A stretch of 64,000 bases of DNA from assembly GCF_963678635.1 (NCBI RefSeq), contig NC_087070.1, positions 15,689,840 to 15,753,839 on the forward strand, in the 5' to 3' direction. The stretch is from Symsagittifera roscoffensis. Its lineage: Eukaryota > Xenacoelomorpha > Acoela > Convolutidae. The notes below the pieces were generated by a model, which was given only the letters and a program-made list of their open reading frames with translations, did no database searches and was not told the origin of the DNA. This document shows, in pieces, positions 9,928 through 20,989 of this stretch. Within the stretch, counting starts at the first letter, position 1. Each line of letters starts with the position of its first letter. Made by a program: the position numbers and the translations under genes.

Positions 9928-12270
9928 TCAATGGTCCTTATAGTCAAACGATGAGCAAACTTCGTGTGAGCTACTCTGATCCGCCGGAATTGAACTCTCG
10001 GCTATTGCTCTTTCTAGAAACTGAAAGGCACCAATTTTCTCTGTTTTTAATGGCCTGTTCAGTGCTCTTTTTGCCCAATCTAAGAGACTTTTTCTCTCAC
10101 CATTGAATTCTGAAAACATAGAATTTTCGATGCTCAAAATTTTGTTGTATATTGTTTGCTCATATCCTCCAGTTTTTTCCCACCAAATTTCCATTGCATC
10201 AGCCATTAGTTGCTCTTCATCCAAACTTGTTTTAGTATTAAGGGATCCGCTCCGAGAGTTCACATTACAGTTTTTGCTTTGTATACAAATTTGGAGTAAA
10301 TTGGCTAGACGCATAGCTTCCTGAACTTGTTGAAGCATTTCAACTTCTGTTTGTTTATCAGTCCCGGCTGCTACTCCCATAGCAAGGTCTCGCTCTAGGA
10401 TATACGTTACGTAATCTTTTTCTGATTCCGTAATATTTCTTAGAGCTATGGAATCCAATCTATGCATGATTTTTGTTGCTTCCAAAATCTTACCAAACAG
10501 AGTCTGTTTTTGCGACCGATAGTTGTCATACATCATGCACAGAAGTTTTATTTCTGCGTTAGGATCTTTCGTGGGAATATTATGCTTCTCAAGAAGAGAC
10601 TCGATGGTTTGGTTCACTGGAGTCGAAATTCTCTTGTACATTCGGAACTCTTTCATATGATCGCTCTCTCCGCATTTACCATCGCACATTCTACACTTCA
10701 TGACAGAGTCGAACAGCACGAAACAACAACACCAGTAGTTCCAAAGACTCTTGCATCCAATGCAGCACGTGTGCTGGCATTTCTTGCAGTTCATGCAATA
10801 TTTTGACACCGTTTCGAGAACTTTTCGGTGGGCTCTGTAAGTGAAATGAAGATTATGAAACTCCTGTGAAACTCTGACGTTTGAAATGACAGACAACAAA
10901 GCAGCTGTACAAGCATCCATATCTTGAAGCATCAGTAGTGTTTCCTTAATTTTCCACAATAGATCTTTAAGAACTAGTGTCAAAGAAGCACGCTCGCTCA
11001 AGACTTCTTTCGTAAGATGCAAGTCAGTGACTTCGATTTTTTCCAGCGTTTTGAAGAAGCGATTCATCGCATTATTGTTTTGCTCCCAAAATATTTTGTT
11101 CATTGCTGTTGGTTTTCCGTAAACGCTCTGATTGTTCAGGCTAAGGTACTCGATAAAAGGAATTTTGTCAGCTTTTACGCATTCAAGAGCTGGCGGATTG
11201 TCTTCATCGCCACAATATGTGAACAAAATAGTCAGATTATTTTTCAAGTCAGCCCCAAAGAGACTGAGAACCTGATCTATGCAATACTTTTCCTCCTTCG
11301 TCAGTTTACTTGAAGATGACTTCATAATATACGCCACCGATGCTATCTTGTCAACTGTGCAAGCTTGTTCGTTTTCAAAAAACTGTCTGATACTGTGTGT
11401 AATTTCCTGGTCCCTGAATATCCCGCGCGGGTCGGCGAATCCCGGGGTGTCAATGAGCAGAATGCTTTCGTGAAATCGAAACCCAGACTGCCATTGCAGT
11501 TCGTAGCCGGTCACCCAAGAGGTCATGCTCATTGATTCGGAGTGTGAATCCATCCCGCTTTCTTGTTTTTCCTGAGTCTTATTCACCAATTCGAATCTGA
11601 AAGTGTCTTCGAACTCAACTCCGTAAAGGTAATTTACAAATGCGTTTATCATTAAAGTCTTGCCCGACCCTGTTATCCCTGTCATCATAATAACTTTGAT
11701 TGGTCTGAGCATCAAGTTCAGGTCTTTGGACCCAACGCTGATTCTTCTGATCTTTGATTTTGGCTCCTCGTAAGTCAAACAAGTCGGAAGTCTAAATGTC
11801 TGCGGCATCGTGGAGCTGAGTTCAACTAAAGAACTTTTACTTTTCATGCGTCTCGCCAGAAGTTTTGATTCCACCCGTTCAGTGCCTCCCAGATAATTTT
11901 CCAGAAACACTATTCCTTTCTTCAGTTGAATAATCGTTCGTTCTGCTTTGTTGCTCCAGCTGCAGAACTGCAGTGCGTTTTCGGTTTTCATCGGTTGTTT
12001 CATATAATAGTACCCCGATTTGAAATCATTATTTGGCTGACTGCTTTCTCCTGCTTTGCAGCCAACCAAAAGTTTTTCGGCGGCATCTTTCTCTGCGGTT
12101 GCTTCGGACAGCTGCGCTTTCAATTTCGTCTGCTGTTCCAGGTTATCACAGGCTTCTACATACAAACCAAACAAGTTTTCCAACCTGCAAAGTGTCGTTC
12201 TTAGCTGTTCAAATGTGTCCAGTGGTTTTACGATGAGTTCTTTGACGTATTGAAAACGAACACAATCCTT
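9928..12270 (-). CDS. Large P-loop GTPase with Cys-rich segment, copy B; ancestral start codon lost
   Basis: The frame is open through 780 codons and differs from copy A by only a handful of substitutions (for example His to Asn in EKHNIPTKD and Leu to Phe in NKIFWEQ). The P-loop GITGSGKT, DTPGFAD and the Cys-rich cluster are intact. The codon aligned with the copy A initiator is AAG here (plus strand CTT at 12268-12270). The next in-frame ATG is at 12003, which would remove ~89 residues including most of the predicted coiled coil but not the G domain. The C-terminus is four residues shorter and ends YKDH. It may be a functional N-terminally shortened isoform, may start from an upstream spliced exon, or may be an early pseudogene. 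Confidence 0.8.
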   Translation of the reverse strand, partial: KDCVRFQYVKELIVKPLDTFEQLRTTLCRLENLFGLYVEACDNLEQQTKLKAQLSEATAEKDAAEKLLVGCKAGESSQPNNDFKSGYYYMKQPMKTENALQFCSWSNKAERTIIQLKKGIVFLENYLGGTERVESKLLARRMKSKSSLVELSSTMPQTFRLPTCLTYEEPKSKIRRISVGSKDLNLMLRPIKVIMMTGITGSGKTLMINAFVNYLYGVEFEDTFRFELVNKTQEKQESGMDSHSESMSMTSWVTGYELQWQSGFRFHESILLIDTPGFADPRGIFRDQEITHSIRQFFENEQACTVDKIASVAYIMKSSSSKLTKEEKYCIDQVLSLFGADLKNNLTILFTYCGDEDNPPALECVKADKIPFIEYLSLNNQSVYGKPTAMNKIFWEQNNNAMNRFFKTLEKIEVTDLHLTKEVLSERASLTLVLKDLLWKIKETLLMLQDMDACTAALLSVISNVRVSQEFHNLHFTYRAHRKVLETVSKYCMNCKKCQHTCCIGCKSLWNYWCCCFVLFDSVMKCRMCDGKCGESDHMKEFRMYKRISTPVNQTIESLLEKHNIPTKDPNAEIKLLCMMYDNYRSQKQTLFGKILEATKIMHRLDSIALRNITESEKDYVTYILERDLAMGVAAGTDKQTEVEMLQQVQEAMRLANLLQICIQSKNCNVNSRSGSLNTKTSLDEEQLMADAMEIWWEKTGGYEQTIYNKILSIENSMFSEFNGERKSLLDWAKRALNRPLKTEKIGAFQFLERAIAESSIPADQSSSHEVCSSFDYKDH

Positions 12271-13718
12271 CGCCTACACAAAAACTGAGAAGTATGAGGA
12301 AACTAATGCATGGTTCAAACTTTGGGATGTTGCAAGAGTTATGATGCCAGACTGGTATTTCAAATAAATTAATAGATCTCGATCTCAGTGTCAAATAACA
12401 GACAAAAATTGCATCATTGGACCCAGAAACCATTTGAAAATTGTGTTCACGGCTGCCATGCGTTTTCTGTTTGATGTATAAATATCAACTCTTATATTAT
12501 TTCTGGCAACTATATGCCCTAATTTTGTTGATCAAATCATGGCAACACATATGTTTGCATTAGTTTTTCAACAGTAACAACCTAGCTTTCACGGCCACTG
12601 TGCTAAATTAAGTGGGTCACGTGTCCTTCAATTATTGTGATTGATCAAGTTTTAATTACGACACCAAGCTCCGTTTTGAAATTAAGCACAACGTTGAGCT
12701 ACCCGGCCTCTAAAAGCCCCTAAAATTGCGTTTAAAATTTATACGACACGTGTCTATTGAATCCAATAAAGTTTTTATGCAATCCAAAAGTGAATTATGC
12801 CTACACGAATCAATTGAATCCAATTAGGAGCAAAAATAAATAGTTGTCTTGTTTTCACGCCCTTTTTTAAACAAGACTGCTCGTAGTTCAGGTCAAAGCA
12901 CTGAAAACTCTGACTACTCCTTAATTGGTATCGAATAGTTGTTACTACAGAAAATTGTTCAAAAACCCCAATTTTTGATCAATAATGAACAAGTGTAAAA
13001 AATAAGGTAACATGACATTAATACGGCCAATTAGCTTGCGTCAAATCAGTTTGGAACATTTTTAGGCTTTTACAAACTTAATACGAATGTTTAGCTTACC
13101 TTAGTTCAACTTGGAACGAGTTGATAGTGCTTGAGAAATCACCAGGCATAAAAATCGCCTTTACGCATTCAACATCATAAACAAAAACCTTCACAGTGCA
13201 CAGAAGTTAGTCCAAAGCATGGCCCAAATGGCAATTTTTTCAACCCCCAGACCTTTAAAACAATAATTGAGGGTGAAAAGTTTTTTTTTTAAATTTGAAA
13301 TCGCGAAGTTGAAACCTTAATGGCTTATGCAAATATTTTTTGTGAAAACTATGATTTCGATCTTTGAAATTTGACTGAATAACAACTCAAAGCATAACAA
13401 AGATAGCCGGTTAATGTGCAAGTAGCACAGAATATTTTGACCATATTCTAGAAAAAAAATACAAAAAAAACGTTTTTTTTTTTCAAATTAATGTCGTTTT
13501 TTACCGGCGTGGTGTCAAAACAAGATCTGAACGAAGATAACCCAATTCCCTAATTGTTAGTGGTAACTGCTTTTGCGTAGAAAACAAAACGAGAAAACTA
13601 AAACACTTCTGAATACAAAGTTTTTCCCCTTTCTTCGAACGGTGGGAAGAAAACTTGGTCAATTTAGGTCGGTCAAAATCCAATAATAAAGATAGGTCAA
13701 TAAAAAGCGATCAAAAAT
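12271..13718. repeat. 5' flank of GTPase copy B
   Basis: Copy of 2998-4449 with scattered substitutions. It ends at GCGATCAAAAA. No gene seen. Confidence 0.7.
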
Positions 13719-14979
13719 CCAAATGTTTTCACCAGATGCTATCATAATTTTGATTTCAATAATTTTGATAATTTTGATTTCTGGAATTCGATGCAAACTC
13801 AGAGAAATTAGAGGAAAATGTCTGGGATTCAGTTCGCTACTAAATTTTGCAAGCCCTGATCGTGGTAAAAACGAATAATTTATTTTCCTGTTTAATAGCA
13901 ATTGATTTTAGGATACATCCCCTAAAACATGCACAAGAAAACGATTTTATGTTTCCATTGGTTTCACCGTCAATTTTTATTATAGCATTTCACTGATAAT
14001 TGTCTGCAGCGTATCAAATGCCGTCAAGTCACTTTAATTGCGCAAGTCACTTTAATTGCGGCGTCATGGATATCCGAATTTTGAAGAAAAATGAATTTTA
14101 TGTCGGAAATAGTCTCAAAAGGCGTGTCAGTTGAAGTTTTTTGCAACAGCCAAACAAATCAACTAAAAATTAAAAAACTAGAAGTTTTTCCGAAAAACCG
14201 CAAAGAAAATTAAGCCATTTTTGGATAAGTGATATCAGATACTATCACGAATCTGATCCGATCACCGACGATATAACTGATCTGAAGTATAAACAAGAAA
14301 TGTCTGCCAAAAGTGCAAAATTGTTGTGAAAACGATTTCAGAGCAATTGATGAAGTCGGTTTCTACAACAATTTTTACTTTTCGAAATCAATTTCATTAA
14401 GCTGGAAGATGTGCGAGTAGAAATTCCGAATCCAGTGGCGTGTTCGGAAATTTTCGAGGGAAATTTTTAAAAACAATTTCGTGGAATTTTTATATTGGCC
14501 AGCCATTTTGATTATTTTGATCTCTGCGGAAACCACAGAGTCACTACGTTAAGTGAAATGTTTGGCAACGCAGTTTGTTTTTTTTTTTTTGCGGAAAATA
14601 CCTTTTTTGAGCACTCTTCACAAGGTTTTCCTTTGTTTAAGCTTTTTTGGAGAGCGTTTTCCCTCAAGATTATTTTATATTGGCGGCTTGAAAGTTTTCG
14701 GGCTGATCAGCCAAAATGGATGTCGTAAACTTTTACCAAAGTAGGTACCTTCATGGAGATTAAGAAGTCGGAACCTAAAAGGAGGCGAGATGAAGGTTTA
14801 TGAGACAGCAAAAATCTGATTAAAATTTCGTAAAATTTACGAAGCCTTTGTTGCTTTTTTTTCTTGTGCATCAAATGATAACTAAATAAAAAACCCCGCT
14901 TCGCAGTCAACTGTTTTGTGGGTCAATTGAAATACAAAAAAAGTCAAACCGAAACTAAAAGAACCTTTATTGGTGACCA
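13719..14979. repeat. Spacer, copy of 4450-5699
   Basis: Same as the first unit apart from small indels, such as a longer T run near 14578 and an inserted ACGAATA-type segment near 13870. No gene seen. Confidence 0.6.
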
Positions 14980-15515
14980 CTCTTCTACCCGGATGAGGTG
15001 TTCGACTTATGTTTCGACCGAACTCGGTCGAACACATGGATGTTGTTCGACCCAAAATCCTTAGTCAAAGACACACCTTTTAGTCGAATACTATTTGGAA
15101 ACATAGTCAAAATCAAGGTCCTAAACACAGCCGAACGCATAACCGAAACGTTTTTCAATTTATAGTCGATTTATAGTCGAACACTTATTCGAAACATAGT
15201 TGAACACATGGTCGAAACAGAGTCTTACATTAGTCAAAATCAAGGTCCTAAACACAGCCGAACGCATAACCGAAACGTTTTTCAACACCAAGTCGAACAC
15301 AAAGTCGATTTATAGTCGAACACTTATTCGAAACATAGTCGAACACAAAGTCGACGTTAATGCTTGGTCAAAACATAGTCAATCGCGAAAGAAGTATGAT
15401 CGAATCATAGTGGAGCACAAAAACATAGTCGAACAGAGAGTCGAACACAATGGGTGGTCGAAACATGGTCAAACAAAGTCTCGAAACATAGTCGAACTCA
15501 GGAAATGTGCCACAC
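14980..15515. repeat. Minisatellite of GTCGAACACA / TCGAAACATAGT units, unit 2
   Basis: Almost base-for-base copy of 5700-6235, including the ~130 bp sub-repeat. Confidence 0.85.
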
Positions 15516-15719
15516 ATGATCTTAGACAAAAGTCCGAGAAGCGATTATTTGCCCAAAGAAGGCAACTAATAATGAAGTTTTGATGTACTAAGAAATAAAG
15601 TTTCAGATTCTTGGCACATCCAAATTGAAAAACTTAATCAGTCAAAAAACAAGTTCAGAGTAGATGGTTTTTTGAATTGCATAAATAATACAGACTCTTT
15701 AAAATATTTGGTCGAAACA

Positions 15720-16310
15720 TGGCCAGTTTGTTTCAAGTCAGTTATATCATAGCACGCTTGGGGCAACCACTGCCGATCACTTTTTTCATTCAATCGATTC
15801 GGTCGAGCCATAGCACTCTTGGGTCGAACGCAGTTGAACACAATTTTTCTTGGGTCGAGTCGGTCGAAACATAGCACTCTTGGGTCGAACACAATTTTCC
15901 TTGGTCGCATTGGTCGAAACATAGCTCTCTTGGCTCGAACACAAGCGAACACTATTTTTCTTGAGTCGAGTTGGTCGAAACATAGCACACTTGAGTCGAA
16001 CGCAGTCGAACATATTTTTAATTCTGTGCAGTCGGTCGAAACAGCCTTTTTGCGTCAAACTATGTCGAACACATTTTCGTTCTGTCGAGTCGGTTAAAAA
16101 AGCATAGCCAATTTGAGTCGAGTCGGTCGAAATACAGCTGACTTGCGTCAAACACTGTCGAATACGTTTTTTCTTTGGTCGATTCGGTCGAAACATTGCC
16201 AATTTGAGTCCAGTCGGTCGAAACATAGCCATTTTTAGTCGAGTCGGTCGAAACATATGAGTTTTTGTCGAGTTGGTTGAAACATAAGTCGAACACCTCA
16301 ACCCAGGTAG
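15720..16310. repeat. Minisatellite of GGTCGAAACATAGC units, unit 2
   Basis: Almost identical to 6440-7030. One visible difference is AAATACAGC for AAACACAGC near 16130. Confidence 0.86.
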
Positions 16311-16776
16311 CATAAATCTCTACTAGCATAAATGTTCGAAAACATAAAATTGTATCGACTATCTATTTATTTGATACCTTCATCTCTCAGAAATGCAAAA
16401 CAGCAAACAAAAATCCGCTCAAATTTATATTTGATTTTCTGAGAAGTATAAACTGAGCCTTGAGCACTTGATAAATGCATCAATCGACACGCGATTGAAA
16501 CAAAGCAATCAAAAACACCTTCACGGAAGTTAGAAAGTCGAAATCTAAAAGGAGGCGAGAAGAAAGTTTATGAAAGGACAAAAGACTGATTAAGGTTTAG
16601 TAAATTTAACTGTCTAGCGGGTCAATTGTAATACCAAGCAAAATCAAATCGAAACTGAAAGAACTTTTTTTAGTGACCGGTCGACTAGCATAAAGCTCGA
16701 CTAGCATTCATGTTTGAAAACGAATAACTGTAGTGGACTAGCATAATTTGTGTGAAAAAATTTCTTTACCTATTCC

Positions 16777-17144
16777 AGAAACACTATTCCTTTCTTCAGT
16801 TGAATACTCGTTTGTTCTGCATTGTTGCTCCAGCTGCAAAACTCCAGTGCGTTTTCTGTTTTCATCGATTGTTTTATATAATAGTACCCCTATTTGAAAT
16901 CATTATTTGACTGACTGCTTTCTCCTGCTTTGCAGCCAACCAAAAGTTTTTCGGCGGCATCTTTCTCTGCGGTTGCTTCGGACAGCTGCGCTTTCAATTT
17001 CGTCTGCTGTTCTAGGTTATCACAGGCTTCTACATACAAACCAAACAAGTTTTCCAACCTGCAAAGTGTCGTTCTTAGCTGTTCAAATGTGTCCAGTGGT
17101 TTTACGATGAGTTCTTTGACGTATTGAAAACGAACACAATCCAT
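16777..17144 (-). pseudogene. Truncated 5' end of the GTPase gene, unit 2
   Basis: Copy of the fragment at 7497-7864 with the same premature stop and the same junction to the spacer at TATTCC. The truncation therefore happened before the 9.28 kb duplication. The ATG is at 17144. Confidence 0.85.
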
Positions 17145-18573
17145 CGCCTGCACAAAAACTGAGAAGTATGAGGAAACTAATGCATGGTTCAAACTATGGG
17201 ATGTTGCATGAGTTATGATGCCAGACTGGTATTTCAAATAAATTAATAGATCTCGATCTCAGTGTCAAATAACAGAAACCAGAAACCATTTGAAAATTGT
17301 GTTTACCGCTGCCATGCATTTTCTGTTTGATGTATAAATATCAACTCTTATATTATTTCTGGCAACTATATGCCCTAATTTTGTTGATGAAATCTTGGCA
17401 ACACATGTTTGCATTAGTTTTTCAATAGTAACAACCTAGCTTTCACGGCTACTGTGCTAAATTAAGTGGGTCACGTGTCCTTCACTTATTGTGATTGATC
17501 AAGTTTTAATTACGACACCAAGCTCCGTTTTGAAATTAAGCACAACGTTGAGCTACCCGGCCTCTAAAAGCCCCTAAAATTGCGTTTAAAATTGATACGA
17601 CACGTGTCTATTGAATCCAATAAAGTTTTTATGCAATCCAAAAGTGAATTATGCCTACACGAATCAATTGAATCCAATTAGGAGCAAAAATAAATAGTTG
17701 TCTTGTTTTCACGCCCTTTTTTAAACAAGACTGCTCGTAGTTCAGGTCAAAGCACTGAAAACTCTGACTACTCCTTAATTGGTATCGAATAGTTGTTACT
17801 ACAGAAAATTGTTCAAAAACCCCAATTTTTGATCAATAAAGAACAAGTGTAAAAAATAAGGTAACATGACATTAATACGGCCAATTAGCTTGCGTCAAAT
17901 CAGTTTGGAACATTTTTAGGCTTTTACAAACTTAATACGAATGTTTAGCTTACCTTAGTTCAACTTGGAACGAGTTGATAGTGCTTGAGAAATCACCAGG
18001 CATAAAAATCGCCTTTACGCATTCAACATCATAAACAAAAACCTTCACAGTGCACAGAAGTTAGTCCAAAGCATGGCCCAAATGGCAATTTTTTCAACCC
18101 CCAGACCTTTAAAACAATAATTGAGGGTGAAAAGTTTTTTTTTTTAATTTGAAATCGCGAAGTTGAAACCTTAATGGCTTATGCAAATATTTTTTGTGAA
18201 ATCTATGATTTCGATCTTTGAAATTTGACTGAATAACAACTCAAAGCATAACAAGGATAGCCGGTTAATGTGCAAGTAGCACAGAATATTTTGACCATAT
18301 TCTAGAAAAAAAATACAAAAAAAAAACGTTTTTTTTTTTCAAAATAATTTCGTTTTGTACCGGCGTGGTGTCAAAACAAGATCTGAACGAAGATAACCCA
18401 ATTCCCTAATTTTTAGTGGTAACTGCTTTTGCGTAGAAAACAAAACGAGAAAACTAAACCACTTCTGAATACAAAGTTTTTCCCCTTTTTTCGACCGGTG
18501 GGAAGAAAACTTGGTCAATTTAGGTCGTTCAAAATCCAATAAGAAAGATAGTTCAAAAAAAAGCGATCAAAAA
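17145..18573. repeat. Second copy of the GTPase 5' flank, unit 2
   Basis: Matches 7865-9293, including the same small deletion. After GCGATCAAAAA at 18573 the sequence leaves the unit and enters the third spacer copy instead of a third GTPase gene. Confidence 0.75.
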
Positions 18574-19831
18574 TGGTCTTAGATTCAGGAAATGGGCCAC
18601 ACATGATATTAGACAAAAGTCCGAGAAGCGATTATTTGCCCAAAAAAGGTATTTATAAATGAAGTTTTGATGTAATAAGAAATAAAGTTTCAGATTCTTG
18701 GCACATCCAAACTGAAAAACTTAATCAGTCAAAAAACAAGTTCAGAGTAGATGGTTTTTTGAATTGCATAACTAATACAGACTCTTTAAAATATTTGGTC
18801 GTAACATGGCCAGTTTGTTTCAAGTCAGTTAATTCCTAGCACGCTTGGGGCAAACACTGCCGATCACTTTTTTCATTTGGTCGATTCGGTCGAACCATAG
18901 CACTCTTGGGTCGAACACAGTTGAACACAAATTTCCTTGGGTCGAGTCGGTCGAAACATAGCACTCTTGGGTCGAAAACAATTTTCCTTGGTCCCTTTGG
19001 TCGAAACATAGCTCTCTTGGCTCGAACACAAGCGAACACAATTTTCTTTGATTCGAGTTGGTCGAAACATAGCACACTTGGGTCGAACACAGTCGAACAT
19101 ATTTTTACTTCTGTGGAGTCGGTCGAAGCAGCCTTTTTGCGTCAAACTATGTCGAACACATTTTCGTTCTGTCGAGTCGGTCAAAGCATAGCCAATTTGA
19201 GTCGATTCGGTCGAAACACAGCTGGCTTGCGTCAAACACTGTCGAATACATTTTTTTTTGGTCGATTCGGTCGAAACATAGCCAATTTGAGTCCAGTCGG
19301 TCGAGAAACATAGCCATTTTTAGTCGAGTCGGTCGAAACATATATATTTTTGTCGAGTTGGTTGAAACATAAGTCGAACACCTCAACGCAGGTAGCATAA
19401 ATCTCTACAGCATAAATGTTTGAAAACATAAAAATGTATCGACTATCTATTTATTTGATACCTTCATCTCTCAAAAATGCAAAACAGCAAACAAAAATCC
19501 GCTCAAATTTATATTTGATTTTCTGAGAAGTATAAACTGAGCCTTGAGCACTTGATAAATGCATCAATCGACACGCGAATGAAACAAAGCAATCAAAAAC
19601 ACCTTCATGGAGTTTAGGAAGTCGAAATCTAAAAGGAGGCCAGAAGAAGGTTTATGAAAGGACAAAAGACTGATTAAGGTTTAGTCAATTTAACGAAGCC
19701 TCAAATTGATTTTTTTATTTGCAAGGAATGATAACTAAATAAAAATCCCGGTCCACAGTAAACTGTCTAGCGGGTCAATTGTAATACCAAGCAAAATCAA
19801 ATCGAAACTGAAAGAACCTTTTTTAGTGACC
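18574..19831. repeat. Third, diverged copy of the minisatellite spacer
   Basis: Corresponds to ~6216-7400. The GGTCGAAACATAGC array is at 18795-19385. It differs from units 1 and 2 at many more positions than they differ from each other, and it keeps a ~60 bp stretch (about 19690-19755, resembling 5560-5630) that the other two lack. It looks like an older duplicate or the ancestral spacer. Confidence 0.78.
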
Positions 19832-20494
19832 GGTCGACTAGCATAAAGCTCGACTAGCATTCATATTTGAAAACGAAAAACTGTAGTGGACTAGCATAAT
19901 TTGTGTGAAAAAATTTCTTTACCTATTCCGGATCTCTTCATTTATTTCCCCTTTTTTGAAGGGAAGGGGGGGTGGGAGATTCGTTACTAGGTTCAAAAAA
20001 TCATATGCTTAACCGTTGAATTTTTTTATATGGAGGATATTACTAGTTACCATAGGTAAGAAATAGTTAAAAAGATCCCCTATTCCTTTTTTTCGGTTTT
20101 CAGAAATTCAACTTTAAGTTTTCCATGAAAAGTAAAGCAAAAGTTAATCACCCTCTTTCACTTCCCCAGAAAAAACGAGAAATTTTTTCAAAGAATTACC
20201 TATTTTATACTGTTAAACTAACCAAAACTATTTTCATAATTGTTTTTGGATTATTTTTTTTGATGAATTAGATTAATTTGTTTTGCCCTAAAAGTTAATA
20301 TATGACTGGTATTTTATGACAAACCTGTATTTTTCCCCCGAAATTGACTGGGTGAATTGTACAGTTAATGCGCTTTTTGCGTATAATGAGGGCGTATAAG
20401 TATAATTTGGACATTATTTGAGTTTTGCGTTTCAACTTTTAAGCTAGTCGATGCAAGTTTCAGTTTTAATTTTTTATGCTAGTCGAGTTAACTT
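19832..20494. mobile_element. Inverted-repeat element with CTCGACTAGCAT ends
   Basis: The left end carries GTCGACTAGCAT, CTCGACTAGCATTCAT and GGACTAGCATAATT. The right end carries AGCTAGTCGATGCA and ATGCTAGTCGAGTTAA in inverted orientation. This is the layout of a foldback or non-autonomous DNA element with repeated terminal words. No transposase is seen inside. A second example with the same ends lies at 54303-54698, and truncated left ends lie at 7040-7496 and 16320-16776. The exact termini and a target-site duplication could not be fixed. Confidence 0.5.
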
Positions 20495-20592
20495 TTTGCT
20501 GTGACGTCTTCAGAGACCTTGGACGCTGAGAACTCATTTATCATAATTAGTTACCAATGATAATCATTTCTCTTCAAGATTTCTTTGTACAG

Positions 20593-20758
20593 CATTCCAT
20601 CAACCGAGACAACTAGCGAGGTGAAAGATATATGTCTCTCACTGCAAGCTAATATAGATAAGTGTTTCTTTTCTGCTTCAGCTAATTTCACTGCCGTTTT
20701 CCTGGATAGGAATGAATGCCTTTCTCCTTATCTGCATTTTGTGATTTCAATTGTATAA
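20593..20758 (+). pseudogene. Exon-like open segment (54 codons), unidentified
   Basis: A good 3' splice-acceptor tract (TTTCTTTGTACAG) ends at 20592. It is followed by an open frame in phase 2 beginning IPSTETTSEVKD and ending at TAA 20756-20758. Codon use is balanced and includes four Cys. It could be a terminal exon of an unknown plus-strand gene or a relic. I found no partner exon or polyadenylation signal. Confidence 0.22.
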
Positions 20759-20989
20759 CTTGTTGCATTGTATTATAAATTTATTGCATTGAAGTTATTA
20801 AAATACTGCTTAATTATAAGTTTTAATGATCATATTTTAATATACTAGCGCCATTTGAATGATTGATAAAAAATTGTTTCAATTTTTTATTTGATTTTCG
20901 TATTTCAAAAGCTCATGAAGACAACTCAGAAAAAAATTAAACGTTTTGATATAAAATGGTGAGCAAATCTTTTAATAGTTAGTTAGTTT

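Larger units (their letters stand above)
1..18573. repeat. Tandem duplication of a ~9.28 kb unit (two units)
   Basis: Unit 1 runs from about position 14 to 9293 and unit 2 from 9294 to 18573. Equivalent landmarks are offset by 9273-9280 bases: GTPase start region 2997 versus 12270, truncated gene start 7864 versus 17144, minisatellite 6440-7030 versus 15720-16310. Aligned stretches differ only by scattered substitutions and small indels, so the copies look about 99% identical by eye. Each unit also contains an internal duplication: the first ~370 bp of the GTPase gene plus ~1.45 kb of its 5' flank occur twice (2630-4449 and 7497-9293). The left end of unit 1 lies at the window edge, so more units may exist outside. 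A collapsed or expanded assembly cannot be excluded, but the substitutions between units argue that they are real. Confidence 0.92.
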
